A stretch of 13,311 nt of DNA from Candidatus Zhuqueibacterota bacterium (GTDB lineage: Bacteria > Zhuqueibacterota > Zhuqueibacteria > Residuimicrobiales > Krinioviventaceae): positions 1 to 13,311 of the forward strand of contig RQOI01000016.1 of assembly GCA_003854995.1 (NCBI GenBank), given 5' to 3'. Both the position numbers and the translations under genes were made by a program. Under the pieces are notes generated by a model. It had not been told where the DNA came from, ran no database searches, and was given only the letters and a program-made list of their open reading frames with translations. Below, in pieces: positions 1 to 7,976 of the stretch. Positions within the stretch are counted from its first letter, which is position 1, and every line of letters begins with the position of its first letter.

Positions 1-1503
1 CAGCTCATTCAATCGATCTATGATCGACAGCTGGAGAGCATCATCTTTTCGATCAATCAATGGTGTTATGACGATTTCAACCAGTGGCACTCGAAAATCA
101 CCGCTGCCGTCCATTCCGACCTGCAGAATCCGGGCAAGCACAACTTTAAAAGCAAATTAGCGGCATTTGTCGCCGGTCAGCCGGTCATCGCGTGCGCCTT
201 CATCCGACTGTCGGACGAACGCTATATCATCGGATTCAACGACCGTTTTGCGTCGGCAAATCCGACCTCGCACGAGCTGATATCGATCGTCAACGCAATG
301 ATCGCGGACAGCAGCGAATCTCTGAGCACGACCGTGGGTTTGGCCAGAAGAGAGGGCTATATCAGGCCCTTGTCCATGAGCTGGAACACAACAAATTTCG
401 ACTATTCCTTGCTCATCTTCCCGGTCGTGCACGAGATCATTCCTGGAGGGGTGGCGTTTGGCGGCATGCTGATCGACAACATGACCTTCATCAATGAAAT
501 CGTCGAGCGTCGCTTCAAGCAGATGACGCTGGAGGATGAATTCGATTTTGCCATCCAAAAAAAAGGGCGGCGCGACTTTTTTTATTATTCGACGGAATAT
601 ATTCCGGATGAGCCCTTTGAGGAGAGCAAACCGATATGGATTCTCGCCGACATGGATCTCAAGATCAAGATGGCCGGCACGACGCTGGAGCGATTGAGCA
701 TCGTGCGATCACGCAACAACATCCTCTTGCTCGTCATCGTCAATATCGTCTTTATGGTCGGACTCGTTTACATCATTCGCTCCATCTCGAAAGAGATGGA
801 GCTGGCCAGGATAAAAAGCAATCTGGTGGCCAATGTCTCGCACGAAATTCGCACGCCAGTGGCGCTGATCAGGATGTACGCAGAGACGCTGGAGGCGGGT
901 CGGCTGAAAGACGAGCCCAAGAAAAATAAATATTACAGGACAATGCTCGCGGAGACGGTGCGCCTGACGCAGCTCATCAACAATATGCTCGATTTCTCGA
1001 AAATCGAATCCGGAAGAAAAGAATACAGATTGACCCCGCAGAATCTGGGCGACATCCTGCAGCAGATACTCACCATGTATCATTATAACTTTGAACAAAA
1101 AGAGTTCCAGGTCGAAAAAAATATCGCGACAAATCTGCCGCCCGTCAACATCGATCAAGAGGCGACGACTCAGGCCATCGTGAATATCCTCGACAATGCC
1201 ATGAAATACAGTCCGGAGAATAAGCACATCTACATCTCCCTTGAGCAGAAAGGGCAGCACATCATATTGTCCGTGACAGATCATGGCATCGGCATCCCTG
1301 AATCCGAACAGGAAAAGATTTTTCAGAAATTCTATCGCGCCGGCGACAGCCTCGTTCACAATACCAAAGGCAGCGGTCTGGGACTTTCGCTCGTCGAACA
1401 CATCATGCGCGTTCACAAGGGCAAAGTCACATTGAAAAGCAAACCGGGGCAGGGCAGCACGTTCTCGCTCGTTTTCCCAATCTTTTATCAATCAGGAGCG
1501 TAG
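1..1503 (+). CDS. Sensor histidine kinase, 5'-truncated by the window edge
   Basis: The reading frame is open from base 1 and ends at TAG 1501-1503, so 500 residues are visible and the N-terminus (probably including a first membrane helix) is missing. Codons 1-238 form a likely extracytoplasmic sensor region in which I recognise no named domain. A hydrophobic helix follows at about codons 239-261. A HisKA domain has the H-box VSHEIRTP, with phospho-acceptor His281. The HATPase_c domain has the N-box NILDNAMKYSP (Asn399), G1 box DHGIGIPE (Asp427), F-box FQKFYR and G2 box GSGLGLSL (from Gly457). All catalytic boxes look intact. The kinase should autophosphorylate and pass phosphate to the response regulator that starts two bases after its stop, so the pair is one operon. 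The stimulus cannot be deduced. The internal ATG at 298 is not the true start because the coding frame continues upstream of it. Confidence 0.95.
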   Translation, partial: QLIQSIYDRQLESIIFSINQWCYDDFNQWHSKITAAVHSDLQNPGKHNFKSKLAAFVAGQPVIACAFIRLSDERYIIGFNDRFASANPTSHELISIVNAMIADSSESLSTTVGLARREGYIRPLSMSWNTTNFDYSLLIFPVVHEIIPGGVAFGGMLIDNMTFINEIVERRFKQMTLEDEFDFAIQKKGRRDFFYYSTEYIPDEPFEESKPIWILADMDLKIKMAGTTLERLSIVRSRNNILLLVIVNIVFMVGLVYIIRSISKEMELARIKSNLVANVSHEIRTPVALIRMYAETLEAGRLKDEPKKNKYYRTMLAETVRLTQLINNMLDFSKIESGRKEYRLTPQNLGDILQQILTMYHYNFEQKEFQVEKNIATNLPPVNIDQEATTQAIVNILDNAMKYSPENKHIYISLEQKGQHIILSVTDHGIGIPESEQEKIFQKFYRAGDSLVHNTKGSGLGLSLVEHIMRVHKGKVTLKSKPGQGSTFSLVFPIFYQSGA

Positions 1504-1505
1504 TC

Positions 1506-2192
1506 ATGGATCGTTTACTCATCGTCGAAGATGAAATCGCCTTGGCAGAGGGCTTGAAGGATAATTTCGAGTTCGAGGGATTTGACGTTCTCATTGCAAC
1601 GGACGGTGAGAGCGGACTGCGCATGGCGCTCGCCGAAAAATGGGATATCATCATCCTGGATATCATGATGCCGAAGAAATCCGGATTTGATGTCTGCAAA
1701 GAACTTCGCGCCCAGGGAGTGCAGACGCCCGTCATCATGTTGACTGCGCGCACCGAAGAGGTGGATCGCGTGCTAGGGCTTGAACTGGGTGCTGATGATT
1801 ACGTCTCCAAGCCGTTTTCGACTCGAGAGTTGATCGCACGGGTGAAAGCGGTGCTGCGGCGCTCGCACGATAAAAGGGGAAAGCAGACGGCCATCTACGA
1901 TTTTGGCAAAATCAGAGTTGACTTTGAACATTATATCGCCTATGACGCAAACGACCAGCAGATCGACATGACCTTCAAAGAGTTTGAAATCTTGAAATTT
2001 TTCATGCAGAATAAAGCGCGAACCGTGAGTCGCGATGAGTTGCTCGACAAAGTATGGGGCTATGAGATTTATCCCACCTCGCGCACCGTTGATAATCATA
2101 TTGTGAAACTGCGCAAAAAGATCGAAGAGGATCCGCGCAATCCGCGGCACATATTGACCGTCTATGGCATCGGCTATAAATATATCGAATGA
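1506..2192 (+). CDS. OmpR/PhoB-family response regulator
   Basis: This 228-aa protein has the normal length for the family. The N-terminal receiver domain (about 3-118) has the acidic pair Glu8/Asp9, the phospho-acceptor Asp52 in IIILDIMMP, the switch Thr80 in MLTAR and Lys102 in VSKPF. The C-terminal winged-helix DNA-binding domain (about 130-226) has the typical FKEFEILKFFMQ, SRDELLDKVWG and RTVDNHIVKLRKKIE stretches. The ATG at 1506 lies just after the kinase stop, with a GGAG-like ribosome site at about 1494-1497. The gene is therefore translationally close-coupled to the kinase, and the two form a two-component system. Target genes are unknown. The next plus-strand gene (tolC-like) is 508 bp away, across an inserted repeat element, so it need not be in the same transcript. 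Confidence 0.96.
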   Translation: MDRLLIVEDEIALAEGLKDNFEFEGFDVLIATDGESGLRMALAEKWDIIILDIMMPKKSGFDVCKELRAQGVQTPVIMLTARTEEVDRVLGLELGADDYVSKPFSTRELIARVKAVLRRSHDKRGKQTAIYDFGKIRVDFEHYIAYDANDQQIDMTFKEFEILKFFMQNKARTVSRDELLDKVWGYEIYPTSRTVDNHIVKLRKKIEEDPRNPRHILTVYGIGYKYIE

Positions 2193-2700
2193 CCACGACT
2201 CTGTGAGCGGTCCACTCAACACTTTTTTACAATTTTTAACAACATAGTGACACTCAAGTTATCAATTCCGCTATATTTACCCAAACGATCAGCCGGCGGG
2301 CTCTGGTTTCTTTCTAATGGCTCTATAACGGATCGAGTGGGCGATAATTTATTAAACCACAGAGGACGCCAAGATCACAGAGATATAAAAAATAGAGTAC
2401 TCATCAGCCCTTTTGACATACCCACTCTTCAAGCATCTACTCATTAAAAGGGCAAAAGATGATCATTTATAATTTAATGCCAGCCACCTTGAGCATAAAA
2501 ATCAAGAAGAATAATGGGTGATATGTGTCAGTTGTTTTCAAGTAATTTTTCGAATGATGCAATTTTAGAATTGGTTTATTTTCATCAACATTGAATAGAT
2601 CGAAATGATATATGACTTTGTGTTCTCGGCGAACTCGGTGGTTTGCTTTTACCCACTCGATTCGCTATAGAGCCTTTTTAATCTTGAAACTTATAAATTC
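2193..2700. other. Intergenic region, AT-rich, carrying one MITE-like element
   Basis: There is no convincing gene between the response regulator and the tolC-like gene. The first ~125 bp (2193-2318) contain a T-run after a short 4-bp stem (about 2202-2230) that is too weak to call a terminator. Bases 2319-2674 are the inverted-repeat element described separately. The last 26 bp before the tolC-like start are AT-rich (TATAAA at about 2692) and have no good ribosome site. The one open frame in the region (2247-2447) runs through the left inverted repeat and resembles no protein I know. Confidence 0.7.
2319..2674. mobile_element. MITE-like element with ~60-bp imperfect terminal inverted repeats
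   Basis: The left arm (2319-2382) and the reverse complement of the right arm (2674-2616) align over about 60 positions. The outer 23 bp differ at only 2 positions (tip GGCTCTATA). Further in, both carry an AAACCACnGAG...CGCC-GA-nACA-AG block. The ~230 bp between the arms is AT-rich, has no credible ORF and is compositionally unlike the genes around it. The bases just outside the ends, TTTCTAAT (2311-2318) and TTTTTAAT (2675-2682), match at 7 of 8 positions and may be a target-site duplication. No transposase is present, so it would be non-autonomous. A related solo end lies at 10802-10861. The alternative is a large palindromic intergenic repeat spread by another mechanism. AACCACAGAGG-type stretches are, from memory, common in intergenic DNA of diverse bacteria. 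Confidence 0.7.
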
Positions 2701-4200
2701 ATGCGCCGACTCTCCCCCAATTTTAATTTTTTACTCCTCTGCATCTTGATGCTGTCGGCTCTGCTCGCTGCCGGCGAAAAGATCGCATTGACGCTGGATC
2801 GCGCCGTTGCCATCGCCATGCAGAACAGCTACCAGATTCGACAACTCAAGCTCGGCATTGAACGTTCGCGAGAATGGCTCAAGGCTGAACAGGCCGGATT
2901 GAAATCCAAAGTGTACATGAACGTGAAAGCACCCGAATTCAGCGCCCTGTCGGATTACAAGTGGGACTCGCTCGTCAATAAGGATGTGATCGTCCGGCAA
3001 AATGTCCAGAGATGGTGGATGAACGTGGCGATTCGGCAGCCGGTCATTCTGTTCGGCTATCCGACAAACGGCTACCTCTCGCTCAACAACACGCTCTATC
3101 AATACGGTCAGCTCGATGACTCGCAATGGTACGCCAATTATTACAATCGCTACTTTTTGAAATTCGAGCAGCCGTTCTTTCAGCCCAATCGCCTGAAAAG
3201 TGATCTCGAAGAGGCCAAACTGAGCCTGGAAGAAAATGAGCTGGAATTTCTCGATGATCAGGTCGAGCTCATCGAAAATATTTCGCGCGATTACTACGAG
3301 CTGTTCGATTATTCTTACAATGATATCATCCTCGAGCGCTACATCCGCACGCTCGAACAGGTCAGAGAAATCGCCAATTGCGCGGGACAGGACAATGGGT
3401 CAAAGTCCATCGATTGCATTCAGATCCAGGTGGAACTCGCCAACTCTATCGAAAAAAAAGCGCAAAATCTGAGCGATCTCCGTCTCGAGTCCACGCGGGT
3501 CAAACAACGTCTGCGTCTGGCGGAATCTGATAGTCTTGAAGTCATTCCGGAGATAAAAATCACCGAGATCAAAGTGGATTTAAAACAGGCCATCGAATAT
3601 GGCAACACGCTGGGACCGCGGATGCGCCTCCTGGACATCAACCGCCGTAAACGCGAGATTGATTTGACAAATGTGAAGGGCTGGAACGCCTTCCGCATGA
3701 ATGTTGAGATGACCTATGGACTGGAAAAGCAGGATGAAAGCCACAAACAGCTGTGGGATGAATTTGACAACAGCTACTCGGTGACCGTCAACGCCTATGT
3801 GCCCATCTGGGATTGGGGCCAGCGAAAAGCTCGCATTGCAGCAGAAGAGATCACCATTCGCAAAACAGAACTCTATCAGGAAGAGACGCGCAGTCGCATC
3901 GAATCGGAGATCAAGAACGCTTACCAAAACCTGCTCGAATACCAAAAGCGAACGCTCAGCATGCAGGAAAACATGTCCATGGCTGAAGAGATCACCGCGC
4001 TCAGCATCGATCAATATGCCAGAGGAGAGATCTCGTTGCACGACCTGCTGCAAACCCTGATGCGACAAAAGCAGACTGAAGAAAATTTCCTGGAGGCCTA
4101 CCTCGGCTATCGCAAGTCCATCATCGGCTTGATGATTGACACCTATTATGATTACGAGAATAATATCGCCCTGCTGGATAAATTCAGATCAACGAGCTGA
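2701..4200 (+). CDS. TolC-like outer-membrane efflux protein
   Basis: At 499 aa it has a typical length for the outer membrane efflux protein (OEP) family. Residues 1-24 are a signal peptide (basic MRR start, hydrophobic FLLLCILMLSALLAAG). The mature start has the TolC-like LTLDRAVAIAMQNSYQIR motif. Two long helical, Gln/Glu/Arg-rich repeats follow (about 165-275 and 385-470), separated by a strand-rich segment with SVTVNAYVPIWDWGQRKARI, a classic OEP strand-to-helix transition. It should form a trimeric outer-membrane and periplasmic channel for export or efflux. No inner-membrane pump or adaptor gene is adjacent, so its partner is elsewhere or it serves the secreted protein encoded 2 bp downstream. 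The start is ATG 2701 because it gives a clean signal peptide, but there is no clear Shine-Dalgarno sequence. The inserted repeat element ends 26 bp upstream and may have changed its promoter. Confidence 0.9.
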   Translation: MRRLSPNFNFLLLCILMLSALLAAGEKIALTLDRAVAIAMQNSYQIRQLKLGIERSREWLKAEQAGLKSKVYMNVKAPEFSALSDYKWDSLVNKDVIVRQNVQRWWMNVAIRQPVILFGYPTNGYLSLNNTLYQYGQLDDSQWYANYYNRYFLKFEQPFFQPNRLKSDLEEAKLSLEENELEFLDDQVELIENISRDYYELFDYSYNDIILERYIRTLEQVREIANCAGQDNGSKSIDCIQIQVELANSIEKKAQNLSDLRLESTRVKQRLRLAESDSLEVIPEIKITEIKVDLKQAIEYGNTLGPRMRLLDINRRKREIDLTNVKGWNAFRMNVEMTYGLEKQDESHKQLWDEFDNSYSVTVNAYVPIWDWGQRKARIAAEEITIRKTELYQEETRSRIESEIKNAYQNLLEYQKRTLSMQENMSMAEEITALSIDQYARGEISLHDLLQTLMRQKQTEENFLEAYLGYRKSIIGLMIDTYYDYENNIALLDKFRSTS

Positions 4201-4202
4201 AC

Positions 4203-5264
4203 ATGCGCCATGCCATGAATAAATTCTGTCTTTTTCTGCGTCACCCGTTGAAACGCGCGCGCGGCGGTGGCCAAGTGCTCTGCATAGCGCTCCTCTTCTC
4301 TTCATCGTCTCTTTTGGCCATCAACCTCACTCGTGAAATCGATTTGCAGGGAGAGTGGCTATTTGAGATCGGCGATAATCTGGAGTATGCCCGGCCGGAT
4401 TATAACGACGCGAAATGGGTGCGGGTGCACGTGCCCAGCCCCTGGGAAAACGAAGGATTTCCGGGGTATGACAGCTATGGCTGGTATCGAGTGACGTTCA
4501 CCGTGCCGCGGCGCCTCAATAACAAGGTCCTCTATCTGCAGCTTGGTCAAATTGACGATGTCGATCGCACCTACCTGAATGGCCAATTCATCAACGGCGT
4601 CGGAGATTTTCCGCCGAGCTATCAAACCGCGTATGACGTCAACAGGCTCTACGAAATCCCGTCCAATTTCATCGCTTTCGGCAAAAAGAATACGCTCGCC
4701 GTGCGCGTCTATGATTCGCATGGCGTCGGCGGCATTGTGCACGGTGATGTCGGCATCTATTCGCGCGAGGATGTCATTGATCTGCAAATAGACTTGAGCG
4801 GTCTATGGAAATTCAAGACCGGTGATGAGTGGCAATGGGGTACGGTCGATTATGATGATGCGAACTGGAAATCCATCGCCGTGCCCGGAACATGGGAACA
4901 GCAAGGCTACCCCAATCACGACGGCTATGGCTGGTATCGAATATCGACCAGAATCTCCAAAAGCCTGGCAAAAGAAAAATTGATCCTCATGCTCGGCAAA
5001 ATAAACGATGTCGATGAGGCCTATTTCAACGGCGCCAGGATCGGTCAGCAGGTCGAGTTTCCCATTCAGAGCACTTTTTCATTTCGCGGCTTCAAAGACA
5101 TCGAGCGCGCCTATTTCATCCCTCCCTACCTCATCAAGACGAACGCGGCTAACATCATTGCCGTGCGCGTCTACGACGCCGGAAAATCCGGCGGCATCTA
5201 CTCCGGCTATATCGGCATTACCACGCGCGACGACTATCTGAAATACAGCCGTAAAAAGAAATGA
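4203..5264 (+). CDS. Secreted protein with two tandem galactose-binding-like (GH2 N-terminal-type) domains
   Basis: 353 aa, starting 2 bp after the tolC-like stop, so probably co-transcribed. A signal peptide follows a basic n-region (hydrophobic about 25-39, VLCIALLFSSSSLLA). The rest is a duplication. Domain 1 (about 45-187) and domain 2 (about 195-343) share W-F-x-GD, the series DYxDAxW, VPxxWExxGxPxxDxYGWYR, LGxIxDVDxxYxNG and AVRVYDxxxxGGI. This is the jelly-roll fold found at the N-terminus of GH2 beta-galactosidases and in some sialate O-acetylesterases, but no catalytic domain follows, so carbohydrate or polymer binding is an inference. The protein ends in a basic SRKKK tail. The start could instead be the in-frame ATG at 4215. 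I prefer 4203 because a GAG lies 6 nt upstream. Substrate unknown. Confidence 0.85.
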   Translation: MRHAMNKFCLFLRHPLKRARGGGQVLCIALLFSSSSLLAINLTREIDLQGEWLFEIGDNLEYARPDYNDAKWVRVHVPSPWENEGFPGYDSYGWYRVTFTVPRRLNNKVLYLQLGQIDDVDRTYLNGQFINGVGDFPPSYQTAYDVNRLYEIPSNFIAFGKKNTLAVRVYDSHGVGGIVHGDVGIYSREDVIDLQIDLSGLWKFKTGDEWQWGTVDYDDANWKSIAVPGTWEQQGYPNHDGYGWYRISTRISKSLAKEKLILMLGKINDVDEAYFNGARIGQQVEFPIQSTFSFRGFKDIERAYFIPPYLIKTNAANIIAVRVYDAGKSGGIYSGYIGITTRDDYLKYSRKKK

Positions 5265-5363
5265 TCCCCCCTCGTCTCTCCCATATAATTTTCAATTGGT
5301 ATATTTTTTTCATATATTGCGCCGCAGTCGGCACTGAACAGGAGGACCATCAACCGCAGCATC

Positions 5364-6602
5364 ATGCCTACGACAAAAATAAAAAAACGCATAGATGACA
5401 TCCCGTCTCGAGTGCAGAGCAAACTGCTGTATGACCGTTTTCGGCCGCAATATGAGATGGCGCAGGCCAAGATCAGTCGGCAGATCAGAAAACTCTTGAA
5501 TGACGAAGGCTTGAATGCGACGTTCAAAATACGGGTCAAAACCTTTGACAGCTATTTCAACAAAGTGCTGAAGCAATTCAATGAAAGTCGCGATCCCATC
5601 GTCATTCGGGATCTGATCGGCATTCGAATCATCACCTCTTTCATCGGCGACCTGGATCTGATCAAGAGAATCCTCGTCGACAATTTCAACGTTTTGGAAA
5701 TAGAAGAAAAGGGCGAAAATCGCGAAGCGTACGAATTTGGCTATGATTCCATTCATCTCCTGATCTGTTTGCCAAAGGGGATCGTCAAAGAAGAGATTCC
5801 CTATGCAGAGCCATGCTGTGAAATTCAGTTGCGGACGAAATTGCAGGATGCCTGGGCAGAAGTCGAGCACGAGCTCATCTACAAGGCGGATGACTCGCTG
5901 CTGAACAAGGCGTTGAAAAGAAAACTGGCGTCATTGAACGCGAGCCTGACGTTATCGGACATCATTTTTCAGGAGATACGGGACTATCAGCGGGAAAGAC
6001 AGGAACTGGACGAAAGGAGACGGCAGACACTGCAGGCAAAAATCGACGCCATAGAAGGCATTCAGGATACGGTCGGGATAGAGGGACAGGCGCAGGAGGT
6101 CGATGACAGTCCGCTGCCAGATATCAGCAATGGTTCGCTCGACAAACTGCTCCATGAGGCGCTCGATGCGCACAGTCAGCACAATTACAGCAAAGCGCTG
6201 CGCTACTATTCGTTCATTTTGAATAACAAGCCGGGAATGCAGGTCTGCTCGATCATCTCCAATCACCGGGGCATGGTCTATTTTGTCCAGTCCAGATACG
6301 AACGCGCCATTGAAGATTTCACCCGCGCTATCCAGACAAATCCGAACAATTTCCGGGCTTACAACAACCGTGGCCACGCCTACAGAATGCTTAAAATGTA
6401 CGACCGCGCGCTGGAGGACTTTGACCACTCCATCGAGATAGACGCCACCCAGCCGGATGCCTATCTGGGCCGCGCCCAGGTCTGTTTCGAGATGAACGAT
6501 TACGTCCAGGCGGAACGGAATTGCAGCAAAGCGTTGAATATAGAGCCGCATTTCGAACCCGCGCAACGCTTTATGCAGCTTGTCAGATCAAAGTTGCCTT
6601 AG
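5364..6602 (+). CDS. RelA/SpoT-type nucleotidyltransferase domain fused to TPR repeats
   Basis: 412 aa. Residues about 35-185 carry the hallmarks of the RelA/SpoT synthetase fold: RDLIGIRI (Arg82-Ile89), GYDSIH (126-131) and EIQLRTKLQDAWAEVEH (from Glu153), followed by YK. There is no HD hydrolase domain, and no TGS or ACT domain. A helical linker (about 190-235) leads to about four TPR units (about 260-410), for example NHRGMVYFVQSRYERAIEDF and AYNNRGHAYRMLKMYDRALEDF. The protein may make (p)ppGpp or a related alarmone, or modify another pyrophosphate acceptor as toxic small synthetases do. The sequence does not decide which. GYDS replaces the commoner GYRS. A perfect AGGAGG lies at 5340-5345, unusually far (18 nt) from ATG 5364, and no ATG, GTG or TTG lies between them in frame. 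The upstream 99-bp gap is AT-rich (TATATT at 5313-5318) and could hold a promoter. Confidence 0.88.
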   Translation: MPTTKIKKRIDDIPSRVQSKLLYDRFRPQYEMAQAKISRQIRKLLNDEGLNATFKIRVKTFDSYFNKVLKQFNESRDPIVIRDLIGIRIITSFIGDLDLIKRILVDNFNVLEIEEKGENREAYEFGYDSIHLLICLPKGIVKEEIPYAEPCCEIQLRTKLQDAWAEVEHELIYKADDSLLNKALKRKLASLNASLTLSDIIFQEIRDYQRERQELDERRRQTLQAKIDAIEGIQDTVGIEGQAQEVDDSPLPDISNGSLDKLLHEALDAHSQHNYSKALRYYSFILNNKPGMQVCSIISNHRGMVYFVQSRYERAIEDFTRAIQTNPNNFRAYNNRGHAYRMLKMYDRALEDFDHSIEIDATQPDAYLGRAQVCFEMNDYVQAERNCSKALNIEPHFEPAQRFMQLVRSKLP

Positions 6603-6641
6603 CTGAGCCAGCTGATGAATCTGTTCTGAAAAGGACAATCA

Positions 6642-7889
6642 ATGAACCTCTACGGCATCATCATCCTCGCCACAATAGCGTTCGACTATGCGCTGTCGCA
6701 GATCGCTGATCTCCTCAATCTCAGAAACATGACAACGACGCTGCCGACGGAATTCAGCGGATTCTACGATGATGAAAAATATCAAAAATCGCAGCGCTAT
6801 CTCGTCGCCAATACCCGGTTGGGCTTTCTCACCAACACCGTGGACGTCGTCGTGCTCCTGCTCTTCTGGTTTCTGGGGGGATTCAACTGGCTGGATGCGC
6901 TGGTCCGCGGCCTTGACCTGCCAGTCATTCCGACCGGCCTCCTCTACATGGCGATACTTGTTTTTGCGAAATCGCTCATCTCGCTGCCGTTCGACGTCTA
7001 TGATACTTTTGTCCTGGAGCAACGTTTCGGCTTTAACAAGACAACGCTGAAAACATTCATTCTCGACCGGATCAAGGGAGCGCTCCTCGGAGTCCTGATC
7101 GGCGGGCCGCTCATGGCGTTGGTGCTGGCCATCTTTGCATATCTTGGCTCGAGCGCATGGCTGGTTGGCTGGGGCGTCGTCACGGTTGTCTCTCTGATCA
7201 TCAGTTACATCGCGCCCGTTTGGATCATGCCGCTGTTCAACAAGTTTGAACCATTGGCAGAGGGGGAGTTGAGGAGCGCGATCATGAATTACGCCACTTC
7301 GGTCGACTATGCGCTCGCCGGCATCTTTCAAATGGATGGCTCGAAACGGTCGTCGAAATCGAACGCCTTTTTCACCGGATTCGGTAAAAATAAAAGGATA
7401 GCGCTCTTTGATACGCTCATCGCCCAGCACACGATCAAAGAGATGGTGGCCATTCTGGCGCACGAGATCGGGCACTATAAGAAAAAGCACGTCATCAGCC
7501 GTCTGATCACCGGCATCCTGCACAGCGGCCTGATGTTTTTTCTGCTCTCCATCTTTATCAGCCACCGCGGTCTTTTCGATGCATTCTATATGGAGAACGT
7601 CTCGGTGTATGCCGGCTTTATCTTCTTCGGCCTGCTGTACAGCCCGATGGAACTGCTCCTGTCCCTCGGCTCGCACTACTGGTCGAGGCGGCAGGAATAC
7701 CAGGCCGATCGCTTTGCCTGCGAGACGACGCAGGACAGCGAGGCCATGATCACGGCGCTGAAAAAGCTCACCGTCAATAATCTCGGCAACCTGACGCCGC
7801 ATCCGTTTTACGTTTTTTTGAACTATACGCATCCGCCGGTGTTGCAGCGAATAGAGGCGATGCGGGGATTGAATAGTGGACCATCCTGA
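6642..7889 (+). CDS. Ste24/CAAX-prenyl-protease-type M48 membrane metalloprotease
   Basis: 415 aa. The order matches M48 Ste24-type proteases, with an M48 N-terminal domain (about 1-205) and a catalytic domain. The zinc site is HEIGH (His274, Glu275, His278), with the third ligand Glu352 in EYQADRFAC. The N-terminal half contains LPTEFSGFYDDEKYQKSQRY and LPFDVYDTFVLEQRFGFNK, both characteristic of the family. About six or seven hydrophobic helices are visible, four before residue 205 and others around 290-345. It should be an inner-membrane protease acting on membrane or misfolded proteins. Bacteria that lack prenylation keep such proteases with unknown substrates. The start ATG 6642 has an AAGGA ribosome site about 8 nt upstream. 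It lies 39 bp after the Rel-TPR gene and may share its transcript. It is convergent with the minus-strand polyferredoxin gene, and I see no clear terminator in the 87 bp between them. Confidence 0.93.
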   Translation: MNLYGIIILATIAFDYALSQIADLLNLRNMTTTLPTEFSGFYDDEKYQKSQRYLVANTRLGFLTNTVDVVVLLLFWFLGGFNWLDALVRGLDLPVIPTGLLYMAILVFAKSLISLPFDVYDTFVLEQRFGFNKTTLKTFILDRIKGALLGVLIGGPLMALVLAIFAYLGSSAWLVGWGVVTVVSLIISYIAPVWIMPLFNKFEPLAEGELRSAIMNYATSVDYALAGIFQMDGSKRSSKSNAFFTGFGKNKRIALFDTLIAQHTIKEMVAILAHEIGHYKKKHVISRLITGILHSGLMFFLLSIFISHRGLFDAFYMENVSVYAGFIFFGLLYSPMELLLSLGSHYWSRRQEYQADRFACETTQDSEAMITALKKLTVNNLGNLTPHPFYVFLNYTHPPVLQRIEAMRGLNSGPS

Positions 7890-7976
7890 CCGAATATGAC
7901 TGCACCCGGGTTGAATATCTCATGCGCGAGCCCTTTCTTGCAGCTGATGCACCATCTTATGCGCAGGACGATCAGA

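Noticed and set aside
709..1491. Minus-strand open frame (260 codons) opposite the histidine kinase
   Set aside because: It overlaps the conserved HisKA and HATPase boxes entirely and shows no recognisable motif. It is a shadow frame.
2202..2230. Terminator after the response regulator gene
   Set aside because: Only a 4-bp TGAG/CTCA stem precedes the T-run. That is too weak to support without a folding calculation.
2247..2447. 66-codon ORF in the intergenic region
   Set aside because: It runs through the left inverted repeat, has no ribosome site and no protein-like composition.
6639..7832. Long minus-strand open frame (397 codons) opposite the M48 protease gene
   Set aside because: It is antisense to an unmistakable protease with an intact zinc site. 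Its translation is rich in charged and rare-pattern residues with no domain, as expected for a codon-bias shadow.
7890..7976. Bidirectional terminator between the convergent protease and polyferredoxin genes
   Set aside because: No stem longer than a few bases followed by a T-run could be found on either strand.
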